A DNA stretch of 64,000 nucleotides from CBDBBY01 sp965203215 (GCA_965203215.1 CBDBBY010000001.1:4526001-4590000), one strand, 5' to 3'. Numbered from the stretch's first letter, positions 1-8,304 are shown. Numbers and translations are program-made. The notes: a model not told the origin generated them from the sequence alone.

Positions 1-48
1 AAGTCGGAATCATCGGCGCTGCTTGCCGCCAATTTTGTGGAGGGCTGA
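1..48 (+). CDS. 3' end of an unidentified upstream gene (partial)
   Basis: Frame 1 is open from the window edge and reads KSESSALLAANFVEG before a TGA that directly precedes the lpd ATG. Only 15 residues are visible, so no family can be named. The zero-gap junction and the GGAGG inside this tail, which serves lpd as ribosome binding site, suggest it is cotranscribed with lpd. In alphaproteobacteria lpd usually follows a 2-oxoacid dehydrogenase E2 gene, but this tail does not obviously match an E2 C-terminus. Confidence 0.45.
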   Translation, partial: KSESSALLAANFVEG

Positions 49-1437
49 ATGTCGAACTACCACGTCGTGATCATTGGCGCCGGACCCGGAGGATACGTTT
101 GCGCGATCAGAGCGGCGCAACTCGGGTTGAAAGCCGCTTGCGTCGAAGGGCGCGGTGCGCTGGGGGGCACTTGCCTCAACGTGGGGTGCATCCCGTCCAA
201 AGCCCTCCTGCATTCAAGCCACATGTTTCACGAGGCCGGACACAATTTCGGCAAGATGGGGATCAAGCTGGGAGAAGCCTCGTTCGATTGGAGAAAGATG
301 CTTGCGTACAAAAACCAGACGATAAAGGCGAATACGTCCGGGATTGAGTACCTTTTCAAAAAGAATGGAGTCGACTGGCTGAAAGGATGGGGGCGAATCG
401 TCGGACAGGGCGCGGTCGAAATCGACGGCCAGCGCTGCGAAACGAAAAACATAGTCATCGCCACAGGTTCGGAGCCTGCCGAATTGAACGGCGTCGAAGT
501 CGACGAGAAGTCGGTCGTGACGTCGACCGGAGCCCTTGAACTGAAATCCGTCCCGAAGAAACTGGTCGTAATCGGCGCCGGCGTCATTGGACTGGAGCTC
601 GGCTCGGTGTTCTCAAGACTGGGAAGCGAAGTCGTGTTTCTTGAATACTTGGACTTGATCGCCGCAGGAATGGATTCCGAAGTGACCAAGGCATTCCAGC
701 GGCTGCTCAAGAGGCAGGGCATGAAGTTCGTTCTCGGCGCCGAGGTGAAACTCGCGGAAAAATCGAACGGCGGGCATAAAGTGCACTACGCCTTGCGGGG
801 CGGCTCGGAGGTGCTTCAGGAAAATGCCGATGTCGTGCTGCTTGCGACGGGACGAAGACCGTTCACCAAAGGCTTGGGATTGGAAAATGTCGGCTTGGAG
901 ATTTCTGACAGGGGATTCGTGAGCAAGGACGGCCATATGCGCACGTCTGTTCCTGGAATATACGCGATAGGAGACGCGACGGACGGCCCTATGCTTGCGC
1001 ACAAGGCGGAAGATGAGGGCATGGCCGCCGCTGAATCCATTGCCGGGCAAGCGGGCCACGTCAATTACAATGTGATCCCTTCGGTGATCTACACGCATCC
1101 GGAGGTCGCATCGGTGGGTCGAACGGAACAGGATTTGAAATCGCAAGGCGTCGAATTCAAGGCGGGCAGTTTTTCGTTCAAAGGAAATGGCCGCGCGAAG
1201 GCGACATTCGCGTCGGACGGAATGGTCAAGATTCTGGCCGATGCTAGGAGCGACCGGGTATTGGGATGCCACATATTGGGGCCGGCCGCTGGCGATCTCA
1301 TCCATGAAGTGGCGGTCGCAATGGAGTTCGGCGCGGCCTCGGAGGATCTTGCAAGGACTTGCCATGCGCATCCGACATATTCCGAGGCCGTCCGCGAGGC
1401 GGCGCTGGCCTGCGGAGACGGGCCAATTCATTCCTGA
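49..1437 (+). CDS. lpd: Dihydrolipoyl dehydrogenase (E3)
   Basis: This cytoplasmic flavoprotein reoxidises the dihydrolipoyl group of 2-oxoacid dehydrogenase complexes, passing electrons through a disulfide and FAD to NAD+. The 462-residue protein is normal length. It shows the N-terminal FAD motif GAGPGG at residues 10-15, the redox pair Cys42/Cys47 in GGTCLNVGC, a second dinucleotide fold with GAGVIG near residue 180, and the C-terminal dimer-interface dyad His441/Glu446 in HAHPTYSE. The ATG directly follows the upstream stop and has GGAGG 7-8 bases before it. No E1 or E2 gene is in the window, so which complex it serves cannot be told. Confidence 0.97.
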   Translation: MSNYHVVIIGAGPGGYVCAIRAAQLGLKAACVEGRGALGGTCLNVGCIPSKALLHSSHMFHEAGHNFGKMGIKLGEASFDWRKMLAYKNQTIKANTSGIEYLFKKNGVDWLKGWGRIVGQGAVEIDGQRCETKNIVIATGSEPAELNGVEVDEKSVVTSTGALELKSVPKKLVVIGAGVIGLELGSVFSRLGSEVVFLEYLDLIAAGMDSEVTKAFQRLLKRQGMKFVLGAEVKLAEKSNGGHKVHYALRGGSEVLQENADVVLLATGRRPFTKGLGLENVGLEISDRGFVSKDGHMRTSVPGIYAIGDATDGPMLAHKAEDEGMAAAESIAGQAGHVNYNVIPSVIYTHPEVASVGRTEQDLKSQGVEFKAGSFSFKGNGRAKATFASDGMVKILADARSDRVLGCHILGPAAGDLIHEVAVAMEFGAASEDLARTCHAHPTYSEAVREAALACGDGPIHS

Positions 1438-1563
1438 ATGCGCGGCGGCTTCGTCGATTTCAGCTCATGCCTGAATTATCTTCGCGCCTTCCAAGGCGAA
1501 AAGGCATTGCTCGGATCGACGGTCAATTCGCTGGACATTCGGAATCTTGGCTGGAATTCAGTT

Positions 1564-1581
1564 GCCGAACGGCGCTTTTTT
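1564..1581 (+). terminator. Possible weak terminator after lpd
   Basis: A very short GCCG/CGGC dyad is followed by GC and a run of six T residues, 127 bases after the lpd stop. The stem is minimal, so this is only a candidate. Confidence 0.28.
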
Positions 1582-1637
1582 AGGAATGAACGGCATTTGC
1601 ATCCGATTCCGGTCGTCAGTCCTGCTTGAAAGCCGCC

Positions 1638-2393
1638 TCAGAACACATATCGCTGCAATTGGTTTCCGTTCTTTTTCAGCCAGGCCCTGTGGTCGTCGTA
1701 GTCGGGGCAGATCTTTTCAACCACGGACCAGAATCTGCCGGAGTGATTGGGTTCCACAAGATGCGCGACTTCATGGGCCGCGACATAATCCAGGACGGGA
1801 AGCGGTGCCATGATCAGTCGCCAGGAATAGTTGATCCTGCCTCCGCGGGTGCCCGTCACCTTGGTGCAAGATCCCCAGCGCGACTTCGTGTCGCGAATCG
1901 TGATTCGGAATATCTTGCGATCAATTTGCTCCGCGTAGGCATTCGACCGGGACAAAAGCTCTTGCGAGGCCATCTCCACGCAATAGCGCAGAAGGCTCTT
2001 CGGCACGTCGGCCTCGGGACCGGGAACGAAAATATCGGACGCGTCATGGCACACCGCCGGAGAAGTCGCGGGCGATACTTTTCGAAACACGCCTTTGAGA
2101 GGAAAATCGATCCCGTAGCGAACACTAATCACGGCCTCCACATTTTCCAATGTTTTGAATATCCACGAGCGTTTCGATGCCGCGAATTCAAGCGCTTCCG
2201 CGAGATCGGCGCGGGCTGGCATCGACAGCGTCACGATTCCGTCGGTGCGCGAAACTCGCAGCTTGATGTTGCGAGTTCTCGGCGACCGGGCGACCTTGAC
2301 CGGGATCGGCGGTTCGCCGGGAATTTCTGCCGAAGTGAATTTCATCTGTGCCGTTTCAGTCCAATCTGTCGCAATGCCGGACAATCGCTTCAC
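1638..2393 (-). CDS. YgjP-like (DUF45/SprT-fold) zinc metallopeptidase
   Basis: Predicted soluble metal-dependent peptidase of the YgjP/DUF45 family (often listed as M48-like); physiological substrate unknown. The 251-residue product has the zinc motif HEVAH at residues 207-211 and a third ligand candidate, His217, in EPNHSGRFW, plus the family-typical RWGSC and the C-terminal YDDHRAWLKKNG. The open frame begins with GTG at 2393. An ATG at 2345 (MKFTSAEIPG) is an equally plausible start, since neither has a clear ribosome binding site. A decayed copy of its 5' end lies at about 6140-6236, beyond the ATPase-PIN island. Confidence 0.85.
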   Translation of the reverse strand: MKRLSGIATDWTETAQMKFTSAEIPGEPPIPVKVARSPRTRNIKLRVSRTDGIVTLSMPARADLAEALEFAASKRSWIFKTLENVEAVISVRYGIDFPLKGVFRKVSPATSPAVCHDASDIFVPGPEADVPKSLLRYCVEMASQELLSRSNAYAEQIDRKIFRITIRDTKSRWGSCTKVTGTRGGRINYSWRLIMAPLPVLDYVAAHEVAHLVEPNHSGRFWSVVEKICPDYDDHRAWLKKNGNQLQRYVF

Positions 2394-2545
2394 GGACTTC
2401 GTGACACATTGCGTGGCGAATCCGAGGCACTGTATTTGGTAGGCGCGGATAATGCCACTACCAAAACGGTGATGCTTGTTTCGCGATGAAGACCTTCAAA
2501 GCGCATCTCAGAGCGATCTTATTTCATTTTCGGACAGCTTTAACG
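2250..2545. repeat. Imperfect direct repeat, copy 1 (left flank of ATPase-PIN island)
   Basis: This stretch covers the 5' end of the YgjP-like gene and its upstream region. It recurs in the same orientation at about 6140-6430. Shared words in the same order include GGGAATTTC, TGCCGGACAAT, ACATTGCGTGG and TCATTT, with many substitutions and small indels between. Copy 1 is the functional locus; copy 2 is decayed. Confidence 0.7.
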
Positions 2546-2956
2546 TCCTGTGAAGCTGCTACGACCGCGATCAAATCCATGAGCGCCTTGCCGCAATCGT
2601 TTGTGCTCGATGGCACGCAGACTCAGATTAGCGCGTCGAAACGCTCGGCGATGAGATACGGGTCCGGGTGGCGGTCAAGGAGCACAAACGATTGCGGAAA
2701 AACACAAACGTAATCGACAAGCCAGCCCTAAAATTTTTTGCTACTCACTCTCAATCATCCCGAAATAGGTCAAGAGGTCAAAATTCCCTTTTTTTCTGCA
2801 AACCACTAGTAGTACATACTGAGAAAACCGCAATATGTAGTGAGAATAGGCGCAAGTACCACCATCAATATCGGTTTGCTAAATTCTCAAAACGCTGACT
2901 TATCACGTCGTTGTTCAATGTATATTGAACATGAACACCACATGCGGGATTTTGCC
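2546..2956. other. Intergenic region with drop in GC, left edge of island
   Basis: No convincing gene is visible between the repeat and the ATPase start. Composition becomes clearly AT-rich from about 2690 onward, matching the ATPase gene rather than the metallopeptidase side, so the island boundary probably lies near 2600-2750. The region should hold the ATPase promoter, but no confident -35/-10 pair could be assigned. Confidence 0.5.
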
Positions 2957-4336
2957 ATGAACGAATTCAACGAGCTGACATTGGAGAATTTTAGGTGTTT
3001 CTGTGACGAACAGAGCGGTCGTCTGCGACCAATAACGCTATTAGTCGGTGAAAATAGCACCGGAAAATCATCGTTTATGGCAAGCTACGTAATCATGGAT
3101 CAGTGTTTTAAAGGGCCAACTATAAATGATGAACCAGATTTCAATCTTGAGCCGTTTGTGTTAGGATCATTTGAAGACATCGCTCATAATTTTAGAGGAC
3201 ATGGCGAGGATTCGGGCGAATTCAAAATTGGATTTAGTACTGAGAGCAACAAAAGGAACAATATATATCACGTAAATGTAACTTTCAGGAAAAATTGCGC
3301 ATCGCCTTATATAAATAAGATCGTCCACAATTTTGGCTCGAACGGATATGTTGAATTTGAGCGCACATCTAGCGGTACAAAAATAAATACATCTGGACAA
3401 TCGGTAGTACTTGATTGGTCACTGCCTAGCATTCATAGTTTCATTAATTTTGCCGCTGGTGAAATTTCGGTTGGACCGAGTTCAAAACATCGCTCAGAGA
3501 GGGCCATAGAAAGTTTTGCGAGTCATCTAGTCGACGATAACAAGGAATCGTTGATGGAAACCACTCAAATTTTAACCCACTTGGTGCAGGTATTTAGTCA
3601 ACGCAGATATCTTGCCAGTTTGATACCAAGACTTTGGGAAGTGGTCGCAATTGCGCCGATTCGTTCGAGGCCCAAAAGAACTTACGATCCGATTAGTGAG
3701 TTACCCAATCCTGAAGGCGATCACATTCCCATGGTCCTAGTGCGGCTTGGCAAGACGAATAAGCCGTATTGGGAGGAGTTTCGCAGACGGTTGATTGAAT
3801 TTGGAATGTCCGCTGAACTTTTCTCCGACATCAAAATTAGGGACTACACAGATGAAGGTAGCAGCCCGTTTCAGATACAGTTTAAGGTCCGCTCGGGAAA
3901 ATTCATAAATGTGATGGATGTGGGCTATGGCGTAAGCCAGTGCCTTCCGATGGTAACGAACATCCTGAATAAAAACATCAACGGAAAGTCGGGGAACATC
4001 TTGTTTCTCCTGCAACAGCCTGAGGTACACTTGCATCCCAGAGCGCAAGCAGAAATCGGAAATTTGATTTGCAATACATACGCAGAGTTTGGAAATAGAT
4101 TCATAGTCGAAACGCATAGCGACTTTATATTGGATCGTGTTCGTGTCATGGTCAGGAAAGGAATTATTAAAGAATCTGATGTATCAATCATATATTTTGA
4201 ACGAAAACCGGATGGAAATTCAGTTAAAATATTTAATCTTGATGTTGATTCTGACGGAAATATCCTCAATGCGCCGAACTCGTATCGTGATTTTTTTGTT
4301 GCTGAAACAGATACAGTTCTAGGGTTTCGTAATTAA
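2957..4336 (+). CDS. AAA/OLD-like ATPase of an ATPase-PIN pair (copy A)
   Basis: Predicted ATPase of the ABC-ATPase/OLD-like group (resembles COG4938/DUF3696 proteins). It has Walker A GENSTGKSS at residues 31-39, an ABC-type signature-like GYGVSQCLP, a Walker B region ending FLLQQPEVHLHPRAQ and the switch motif ETHSDFILDR. The motif APIRSRPKRTYDP is shared with the homologue at 20062-21384. Such ATPases are usually sensor or regulatory halves of defence or toxin modules; that role is inferred. The ATG at 2957 gives 459 residues; in-frame ATGs at 2927 and 2942 are alternatives. AT-rich codon use contrasts with the flanks. Its PIN partner follows after 10 bases but is broken by an insertion sequence, so this copy is probably orphaned though its own frame is intact. 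Confidence 0.85.
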   Translation: MNEFNELTLENFRCFCDEQSGRLRPITLLVGENSTGKSSFMASYVIMDQCFKGPTINDEPDFNLEPFVLGSFEDIAHNFRGHGEDSGEFKIGFSTESNKRNNIYHVNVTFRKNCASPYINKIVHNFGSNGYVEFERTSSGTKINTSGQSVVLDWSLPSIHSFINFAAGEISVGPSSKHRSERAIESFASHLVDDNKESLMETTQILTHLVQVFSQRRYLASLIPRLWEVVAIAPIRSRPKRTYDPISELPNPEGDHIPMVLVRLGKTNKPYWEEFRRRLIEFGMSAELFSDIKIRDYTDEGSSPFQIQFKVRSGKFINVMDVGYGVSQCLPMVTNILNKNINGKSGNILFLLQQPEVHLHPRAQAEIGNLICNTYAEFGNRFIVETHSDFILDRVRVMVRKGIIKESDVSIIYFERKPDGNSVKIFNLDVDSDGNILNAPNSYRDFFVAETDTVLGFRN

Positions 4337-4430
4337 GGAAGATGGGATGTGCATGATTATTGATGCAAACGTAGTGGGAAAATTCTTGCGTGAGCCGGAA
4401 AACGAAGACTGCGATCCAATTTGTCGATAG

Positions 4431-4442
4431 CTAGTGGCTTGT
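4431..4442. repeat. Left terminal inverted repeat of the IS630-like element
   Basis: CTAGTGGCTTGT pairs perfectly with the right end. On the minus strand it also encodes the last residues and stop codon of the transposase (Ser-His-stop). Confidence 0.85.
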
Positions 4443-5513
4443 CCGAATCATTTGGAACCCTCTTTGACGGGCGGCGATCAGCCGGTCCGGGCTGGCCGTC
4501 CATTTGAACGGCTTCGCCTCCTTCCCGTTGTGCAGCTCGATGAAGCCGTCGACCGCCGCCTTGAGATCCTCGAGGGAATCGTGGACGCCGCGCCGGAGAC
4601 GGCGATTGGCCAGCTTCCCGAAGAAGCCTTCGACCGCGTTCATCCAGGAGCAGGAGGTCGGCGTGAAGTGGAGGGTCCAGCGGGGATGGTCCGCCAGCCA
4701 GTCCGCGACGGCCGAATGCTTGTGGGCGGAGTAGTTGTCCACGATGGCGTGGATCATCCGCCCGGCGGGCGCCGCCTTGTCGACCTGCTCGAGGAACGCG
4801 ATGAACTCCTGGTGCCGGTGGCGCTCGGAGTGGCGGCCGATGACCGTCCCGTCCAGAATGTTCATCGCGGCGAACAGCGTCGTGGTTCCGTTCCGCTTGT
4901 AGTCGTGCGTCATCGTCGCGGGCCGTCCCGGCTTCATCGGAAGCGCCTTCTGCGTCCGCCCGAGCGCCTGGATCTGCGTCTTCTCGTCGATCGAAAAAAC
5001 CACAGCGCGGTCCGGCGGATTCATGTACAGATCGATGACTTCGCGGGTCTTCTCCGCGAACTTCGGATCGGTCGAGACCTTGAACTGCCGCACCTTGTGC
5101 GGCGCGAGACGGTGGCGGACGAGGATCTTGTGCACGGTCGTCGGCGAGAGGCCGACCTTCTTCGCCAAGGCGCGCACCGTCCAGTGCGTCTCCCCCTCCG
5201 GCGCGGAGCTCCGCGCCAGCTCCACCACCTCGCGGACCTTCTCCTCGGACGTCGGCGGCTTGCCCGGCGGGCGCGTCTTGTCGCGCAGAAGGCCGTCCAC
5301 GCCCTCCCGCATGAACCGCTCCTGCCAGCGCCACACCGTCGCCTTCGCCGAGCCGGTCGCGGCCATGACCGCCACCGTCCCCAAACCGTCGTCCGTCATA
5401 AGGACGATCCGCGCCCGGCGCGCGTGCTTCACCTTGCTGTTGCCGTCTCCCGCGATCGCCTCGAGCCGCCCGCGCTGCTCGTCCGAAACATCGAAGTCCA
5501 CTCCCGTCCGCAT
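4431..5513 (-). CDS. IS630-family transposase
   Basis: DDE transposase of the IS630 family, 360 residues from the ATG at 5513, which is preceded by GAGGCGGG as ribosome binding site. An N-terminal helix-turn-helix region (about residues 10-70, with AKATVWRWQERF) and a second winged-helix segment (WTVRALAKKVGLS) should bind the terminal repeats. The catalytic triad is visible as Asp176 in FSIDEKTQ, Asp259 in IVDNYSAHKH and Glu295 in SWMNAVEGFF. The reading frame is intact, so the element may be active. The stop codon lies inside the left terminal repeat. The frame is open a further 28 codons upstream, but the ATG with the binding site fits family length better. Confidence 0.95.
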   Translation of the reverse strand: MRTGVDFDVSDEQRGRLEAIAGDGNSKVKHARRARIVLMTDDGLGTVAVMAATGSAKATVWRWQERFMREGVDGLLRDKTRPPGKPPTSEEKVREVVELARSSAPEGETHWTVRALAKKVGLSPTTVHKILVRHRLAPHKVRQFKVSTDPKFAEKTREVIDLYMNPPDRAVVFSIDEKTQIQALGRTQKALPMKPGRPATMTHDYKRNGTTTLFAAMNILDGTVIGRHSERHRHQEFIAFLEQVDKAAPAGRMIHAIVDNYSAHKHSAVADWLADHPRWTLHFTPTSCSWMNAVEGFFGKLANRRLRRGVHDSLEDLKAAVDGFIELHNGKEAKPFKWTASPDRLIAARQRGFQMIRTSH

Positions 5514-5588
5514 CGTCCCGCCTCTCGTCTGCTCCGCGCTGTCGCCGCGCGGTTCCTGCCAAGACCATACTGGACTCCAGTGAAGCAA

Positions 5589-5600
5589 ACAAGCCACTAG
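5589..5600. repeat. Right terminal inverted repeat of the IS630-like element
   Basis: ACAAGCCACTAG is the exact reverse complement of the left end. It lies 76 bases upstream of the transposase ATG. Confidence 0.85.
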
Positions 5601-6139
5601 GGAATGGTGGCAAGATTCTGTATTCGTCGGGCAGTCAATTTGAATATGAAGTCAGCGCGTCTGCGAAAGTCAAATTGGGCAAACTCGCGAGCAAAGGAAA
5701 TGCGATTTTTGTTGGCGCGGAGAAGTTTCATGAGATTGAGTGCGATATTAAAATGGGTAAGCTGTGTAAGTCAGACGATTTTCATATTTTGGCTTTAGCC
5801 AAATTTACTGGTGCCCGCGTTCTATACACGAAAGATCGAAAATTAATTACGGATTTCAAAAATAATATTCTTATAGATAATGTAATTCGAGTAAATCAAA
5901 ATCAGCTTTGTTGAATCAATCAATTTGTAGAATGCAGTGATGTAGGAAATGAGTTAAATTCAATTGCGGAGATGTGTCTCTTATTTTGTTGCACTGGTAG
6001 GGAATTTATTGGGATGGTTCTTTCGGTGGAGATTAAGATGATACATTTAAGTAAGATCTTATAGGGTTAATTTCACTCTGCAACAAACCGTCATCTCGGC
6101 ATCCATTTCTTCCAGTTTACTGAACGCTTAAGTGAGCTT

Positions 6140-6236
6140 GGGCTGCCACGCTTGTGTTGCTGCGCGCCCTCGGCTCTCGGACAACCTTGACTTGGGCCGA
6201 CGACTAGCTGGGAATTTCAGCCGAAATGAGTCTTGT
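6140..6236 (-). pseudogene. Relic of the 5' end of a YgjP-like metallopeptidase gene
   Basis: The minus strand reads ISAEIPS-stop-SSAQVKVVREPRARSN, aligning with TSAEIPGEPPIPVKVARSPRTRN near the N-terminus of the intact gene at 1638-2393. An in-frame stop and loss of everything downstream show it is a decayed fragment. It belongs to the larger direct repeat that flanks the ATPase-PIN island. Confidence 0.6.
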
Positions 6237-6430
6237 CTTTGCAGTTGCAGTTCAAACTGGAGCAGTGCCGGACAATTGTTTCATAAGACATTGCGTGGTG
6301 ACATTGAGGCCTCCAGTTTGGCGGACGCGGATTATGCCGCTTTCAAGGCGATGAAGCTAGTTTGTCGATAGAGATCGGCAAAGTGCGGCTCGGAGCGACA
6401 TCATTTCAGTTTTTTGGACGGCAATACGGT
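6140..6430. repeat. Imperfect direct repeat, copy 2 (right flank of ATPase-PIN island)
   Basis: Same-orientation, strongly diverged copy of about 2250-2545. Colinear shared words include TGGGAATTTC (GGGAATTTC in copy 1), TGCCGGACAAT and ACATTGCGTGG, and the similarity continues past the metallopeptidase start into the upstream region (a CGGAGCGA-like word, then TCATTTCA). The two copies bracket about 3.6 kb containing the ATPase, the PIN gene and the insertion sequence. Confidence 0.7.
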
Positions 6431-6739
6431 TTCTTGAAAGTGTTTTGGTCGAAGACATCGCAGATACAGCGCAGAGGTACTCAACTTGGGTTGAGTCTAC
6501 CGATAGGTGCAAGCTTCCCGCACGAATTCCTTTCGTTCAAAGCAGTTGGGTGTTGCTTCTTGCGGCTTGCGCAGGTGAATATTGGAATTTTTGCGGTTTC
6601 GCCGCGGAGCCTTGATCAGTTTTCCCGAAGACGGAGATCCTCTTGGATCGAAGGCGACGAGGGGTCGATGCGTTCCCGCCATGGATTGACTGGAAGCAAG
6701 CGACGAAAACCGGGAGATTGAAGGGGAGTTCGCGCGGAA

Positions 6740-6796
6740 CGCTGCCGTCGGTCGCTCCGGAAGTGGTTGGGCGGTCCGGGAGCGACCGGGGCAGCG
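6740..6796 (-). terminator. Long imperfect hairpin downstream of the small exported protein gene
   Basis: Arms CGCTGCC-GTC-GGTCGCTCCGG (6740-6760) and CCGGGAGCGACC-GG-GGCAGCG (6776-6796) pair nearly throughout around a 15-base loop. It lies 8 bases beyond the stop of the minus-strand gene at 6804. There is no T-run, so it may be a transcript-end stabilising structure or a Rho-type terminator rather than an intrinsic one. Confidence 0.45.
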
Positions 6797-6803
6797 CTCG
6801 TGA

Positions 6804-7058
6804 TCAGCACGCCGTGCCGTCCAAGCACATTATGAGCCAAAGAAAGAAGAGAAACGCAGTGTCCTCCGGCTGGCGAATTTGATCAGGGCCGCCAGGCAAA
6901 AGCCATGCGTCCGGAATTTCGGCGCTATCCATGAATACGGGCGAGGCCGCCGCCGCAGGCCCGGCTTCGTATGTCGCAGGCCCGGTGTCGGTCGTCGCAT
7001 GCACTGCGACAGCCGAGAAGAGCGACAAGGCGACGATGAAAGCAGCAATGGTCTTCAT
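6804..7058 (-). CDS. Small exported protein (paralogue of the one at 58600)
   Basis: Unknown 84-residue protein with a classic signal peptide, MKTIAAFIVALSLFSAVAVHA, and probable cleavage after HA. The start at 7058 is set by a good binding site (GGAAGGATAAGAACA before the ATG). The leader closely resembles MKTLAAFAAALSLFTIAAAHA of the gene at 58600-58800. The mature part differs: Ala/Pro-rich, then a hydrophobic segment FLFFLWLIM, ending CLDGTAC. Both genes share the palindrome TATCACGAANTTGTGAA about 100-110 bases upstream of the ATG. No function can be assigned; an envelope or periplasmic peptide is likely. Confidence 0.6.
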   Translation of the reverse strand: MKTIAAFIVALSLFSAVAVHATTDTGPATYEAGPAAAASPVFMDSAEIPDAWLLPGGPDQIRQPEDTAFLFFLWLIMCLDGTAC

Positions 7059-7167
7059 TGTTCTTATCCTTCCTATTTCGGTGTTGCGCTTCATGTGAAT
7101 CATCTTATATCATAAATCAGAACATATTTCAAATGATATTTAACAGAAATCTGAAAATTTCTTCGGC

Positions 7168-7184
7168 TATCACGAAATTGTGAA
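7168..7184 (-). promoter_or_regulatory. Shared palindromic motif upstream of small exported protein gene
   Basis: TATCACGAAATTGTGAA contains the dyad TCAC-GAA-A-TTG-TGA and lies 110 bases before the ATG at 7058. The same motif with one changed central base lies 102 bases before the paralogous gene near 58800, in an equally AT-rich leader. A transcription factor operator common to both genes is inferred. Confidence 0.55.
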
Positions 7185-7870
7185 TTTGGCGTGAAGCGTA
7201 GCACTACTTCTTTGCTCAAAATGACGAATGGGCTTCGTGTCTACGGAGGGCGGGTCGATCCGTCGCGAATCGGAAGTCTTGTGAAACAAAAATACAACAG
7301 TCATTTAAAATAAGTGATCGGGTGATGTCTCGATTTCTTCACATCGCCTGCTTGCGAGAAGGAAGATTCGGCGCCGAATTGTCCGCGACCGGCGCATGCG
7401 GCGCTGAACCCGCGAATCGGATGGCGGGTCGCCTCAAGCGCAATTTATGTGCGATACTTCGCAAGACTTTTTTCTTCATGAACGGGCAAAGATCTGGCTT
7501 GCGGAGCGCGCGCAATGCGACTGGGCCCAAGTGAGCAGTCGGACTGGTGCGAATGGATCAATATGCCGCGCGGATAGACTTGGAACCAGGAAAGCAGACA
7601 AGAATCCGCAATTGCGCTGCGACCGCAGCCCGGATCGGGCAATTCGGCGAATTGCTTCAGACGGCTTGCGGCATCATGGAGTTCTGGGTGCCGGAATTTC
7701 GGCGTAGCGTGCGACATTCAATGCCCATGGCAGCCGAGAACGTCCGACCGGACGTGGCCAGCAATAACTCGTGGGAATGCCGACGACCGGGAAGCCAATT
7801 GCTTTGACATTGATCGCGCAAATGTGGCAGTTGGCGCTTTCCGAGACGTCGCTTTGGTGAAGGAACGAGA
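7185..7870. other. Intergenic region without recognisable gene
   Basis: About 690 bases. Several short open frames exist on both strands, but none has a credible start site, domain or codon pattern. Nothing else is recognised except the ribosome binding site (AAGGAACGAG) of the next gene at its right end. Confidence 0.5.
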
Positions 7871-8188
7871 ATGCCGAAGGAAGAGTGGGGTATCAAGCAT
7901 CGCTGCGAGGAATGTGGCGCGAAGTTCTACGACCTGCTGCGGGAACCGATTGTTTGCCCGGTTTGCGGAAAAGTCAAAGATGGGCCGAAGCAGGAGGCTG
8001 CCGACGACGCGGAATTGGACAGTGCGGGTTCGGATGCCGCTGTGAAAGATCAGGCGGAAGCGCCCGATGTCGACGACGATATTCTGGACGATGCCGACAT
8101 CGCTCTTGAAGATGACGTATTGGACGATGACAGCGACACAGTGCCGCTGGAGGATATCAAAAACGTCTCCACTGAGGACGAGAGTTGA
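7871..8188 (+). CDS. FYDLN acid-domain (TIGR02300) zinc-ribbon protein
   Basis: This family is conserved almost only in alphaproteobacteria and has no known function. The 105-residue protein begins with WGIKHRCEECGAKFYDLLRE, containing the family FYDL signature, followed by VCPVCG. The Cys-x2-Cys pairs at both ends of the ribbon predict a single bound zinc. The rest (from about residue 40) is a strongly acidic, Asp/Glu-rich, low-complexity tail typical of the family. The gene stands alone with a good AAGGA site before the ATG, and is followed by a tRNA gene. Confidence 0.9.
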   Translation: MPKEEWGIKHRCEECGAKFYDLLREPIVCPVCGKVKDGPKQEAADDAELDSAGSDAAVKDQAEAPDVDDDILDDADIALEDDVLDDDSDTVPLEDIKNVSTEDES

Positions 8189-8228
8189 GCAACTGCGTCA
8201 CTTGCATTAAACTGCACTCAAATCGGAC

Positions 8229-8304
<76 letters not shown>

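Larger units (their letters stand above)
4431..5600 (-). mobile_element. IS630-family (Tc1/mariner-like) insertion sequence
   Basis: The element is about 1.17 kb, carries one transposase gene and inserts in the PIN-domain gene. Its ends form a perfect 12-bp inverted repeat, CTAGTGGCTTGT at the left and its complement at the right. TA dinucleotides at 4432-4433 and 5598-5599 fit the TA target duplication of this family, and removing the element plus one TA restores the PIN reading frame. It is clearly more GC-rich than the interrupted gene, so it arrived separately from the island. Confidence 0.9.
4347..5914 (+). pseudogene. PIN-domain nuclease gene disrupted by IS630-type insertion
   Basis: The ATG at 4347, after GGAAG, begins MCMIIDANVVGKF, the PIN-type N-terminus with the first catalytic Asp. 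It matches the intact homologue at 19567-20061 (MCTILDANV). The frame meets TAG at 4428-4430, then the insertion sequence. Joining across the element at its TA target restores the same frame from 5600 to the TGA at 5912-5914. That part encodes KSDDFHILALAKFTGAR and LYTKDRKL, the C-terminal PIN motifs (homologue: KSNDRHVIELAISSGAR). The gene therefore carries two lesions: a transposon at codon 29 and a nonsense codon just before it, where a TGG-to-TAG change is the simplest explanation. The product is certainly non-functional as a full protein. Confidence 0.88.
5915..6803. other. Gene-poor region downstream of the disrupted PIN gene
   Basis: No intact gene is supported here. The first part (5915-6130) is AT-rich island tail. 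It is followed by direct-repeat copy 2 with a decayed metallopeptidase fragment (6140-6430), then about 300 bases without recognisable content, then a long imperfect hairpin at 6740-6796 just beyond the small exported protein gene. Confidence 0.6.

Noticed and set aside
4434..5600. Long open frame on the plus strand opposite the transposase
   Set aside because: It is the high-GC shadow of the transposase; translation is Arg/Pro-rich and shows no domain, while the minus strand has the full DDE triad.
7322..7707. Overlapping small frames before the FYDLN gene
   Set aside because: Frames on both strands are similar in quality, none has a start context or domain, and they look like GC-rich background.
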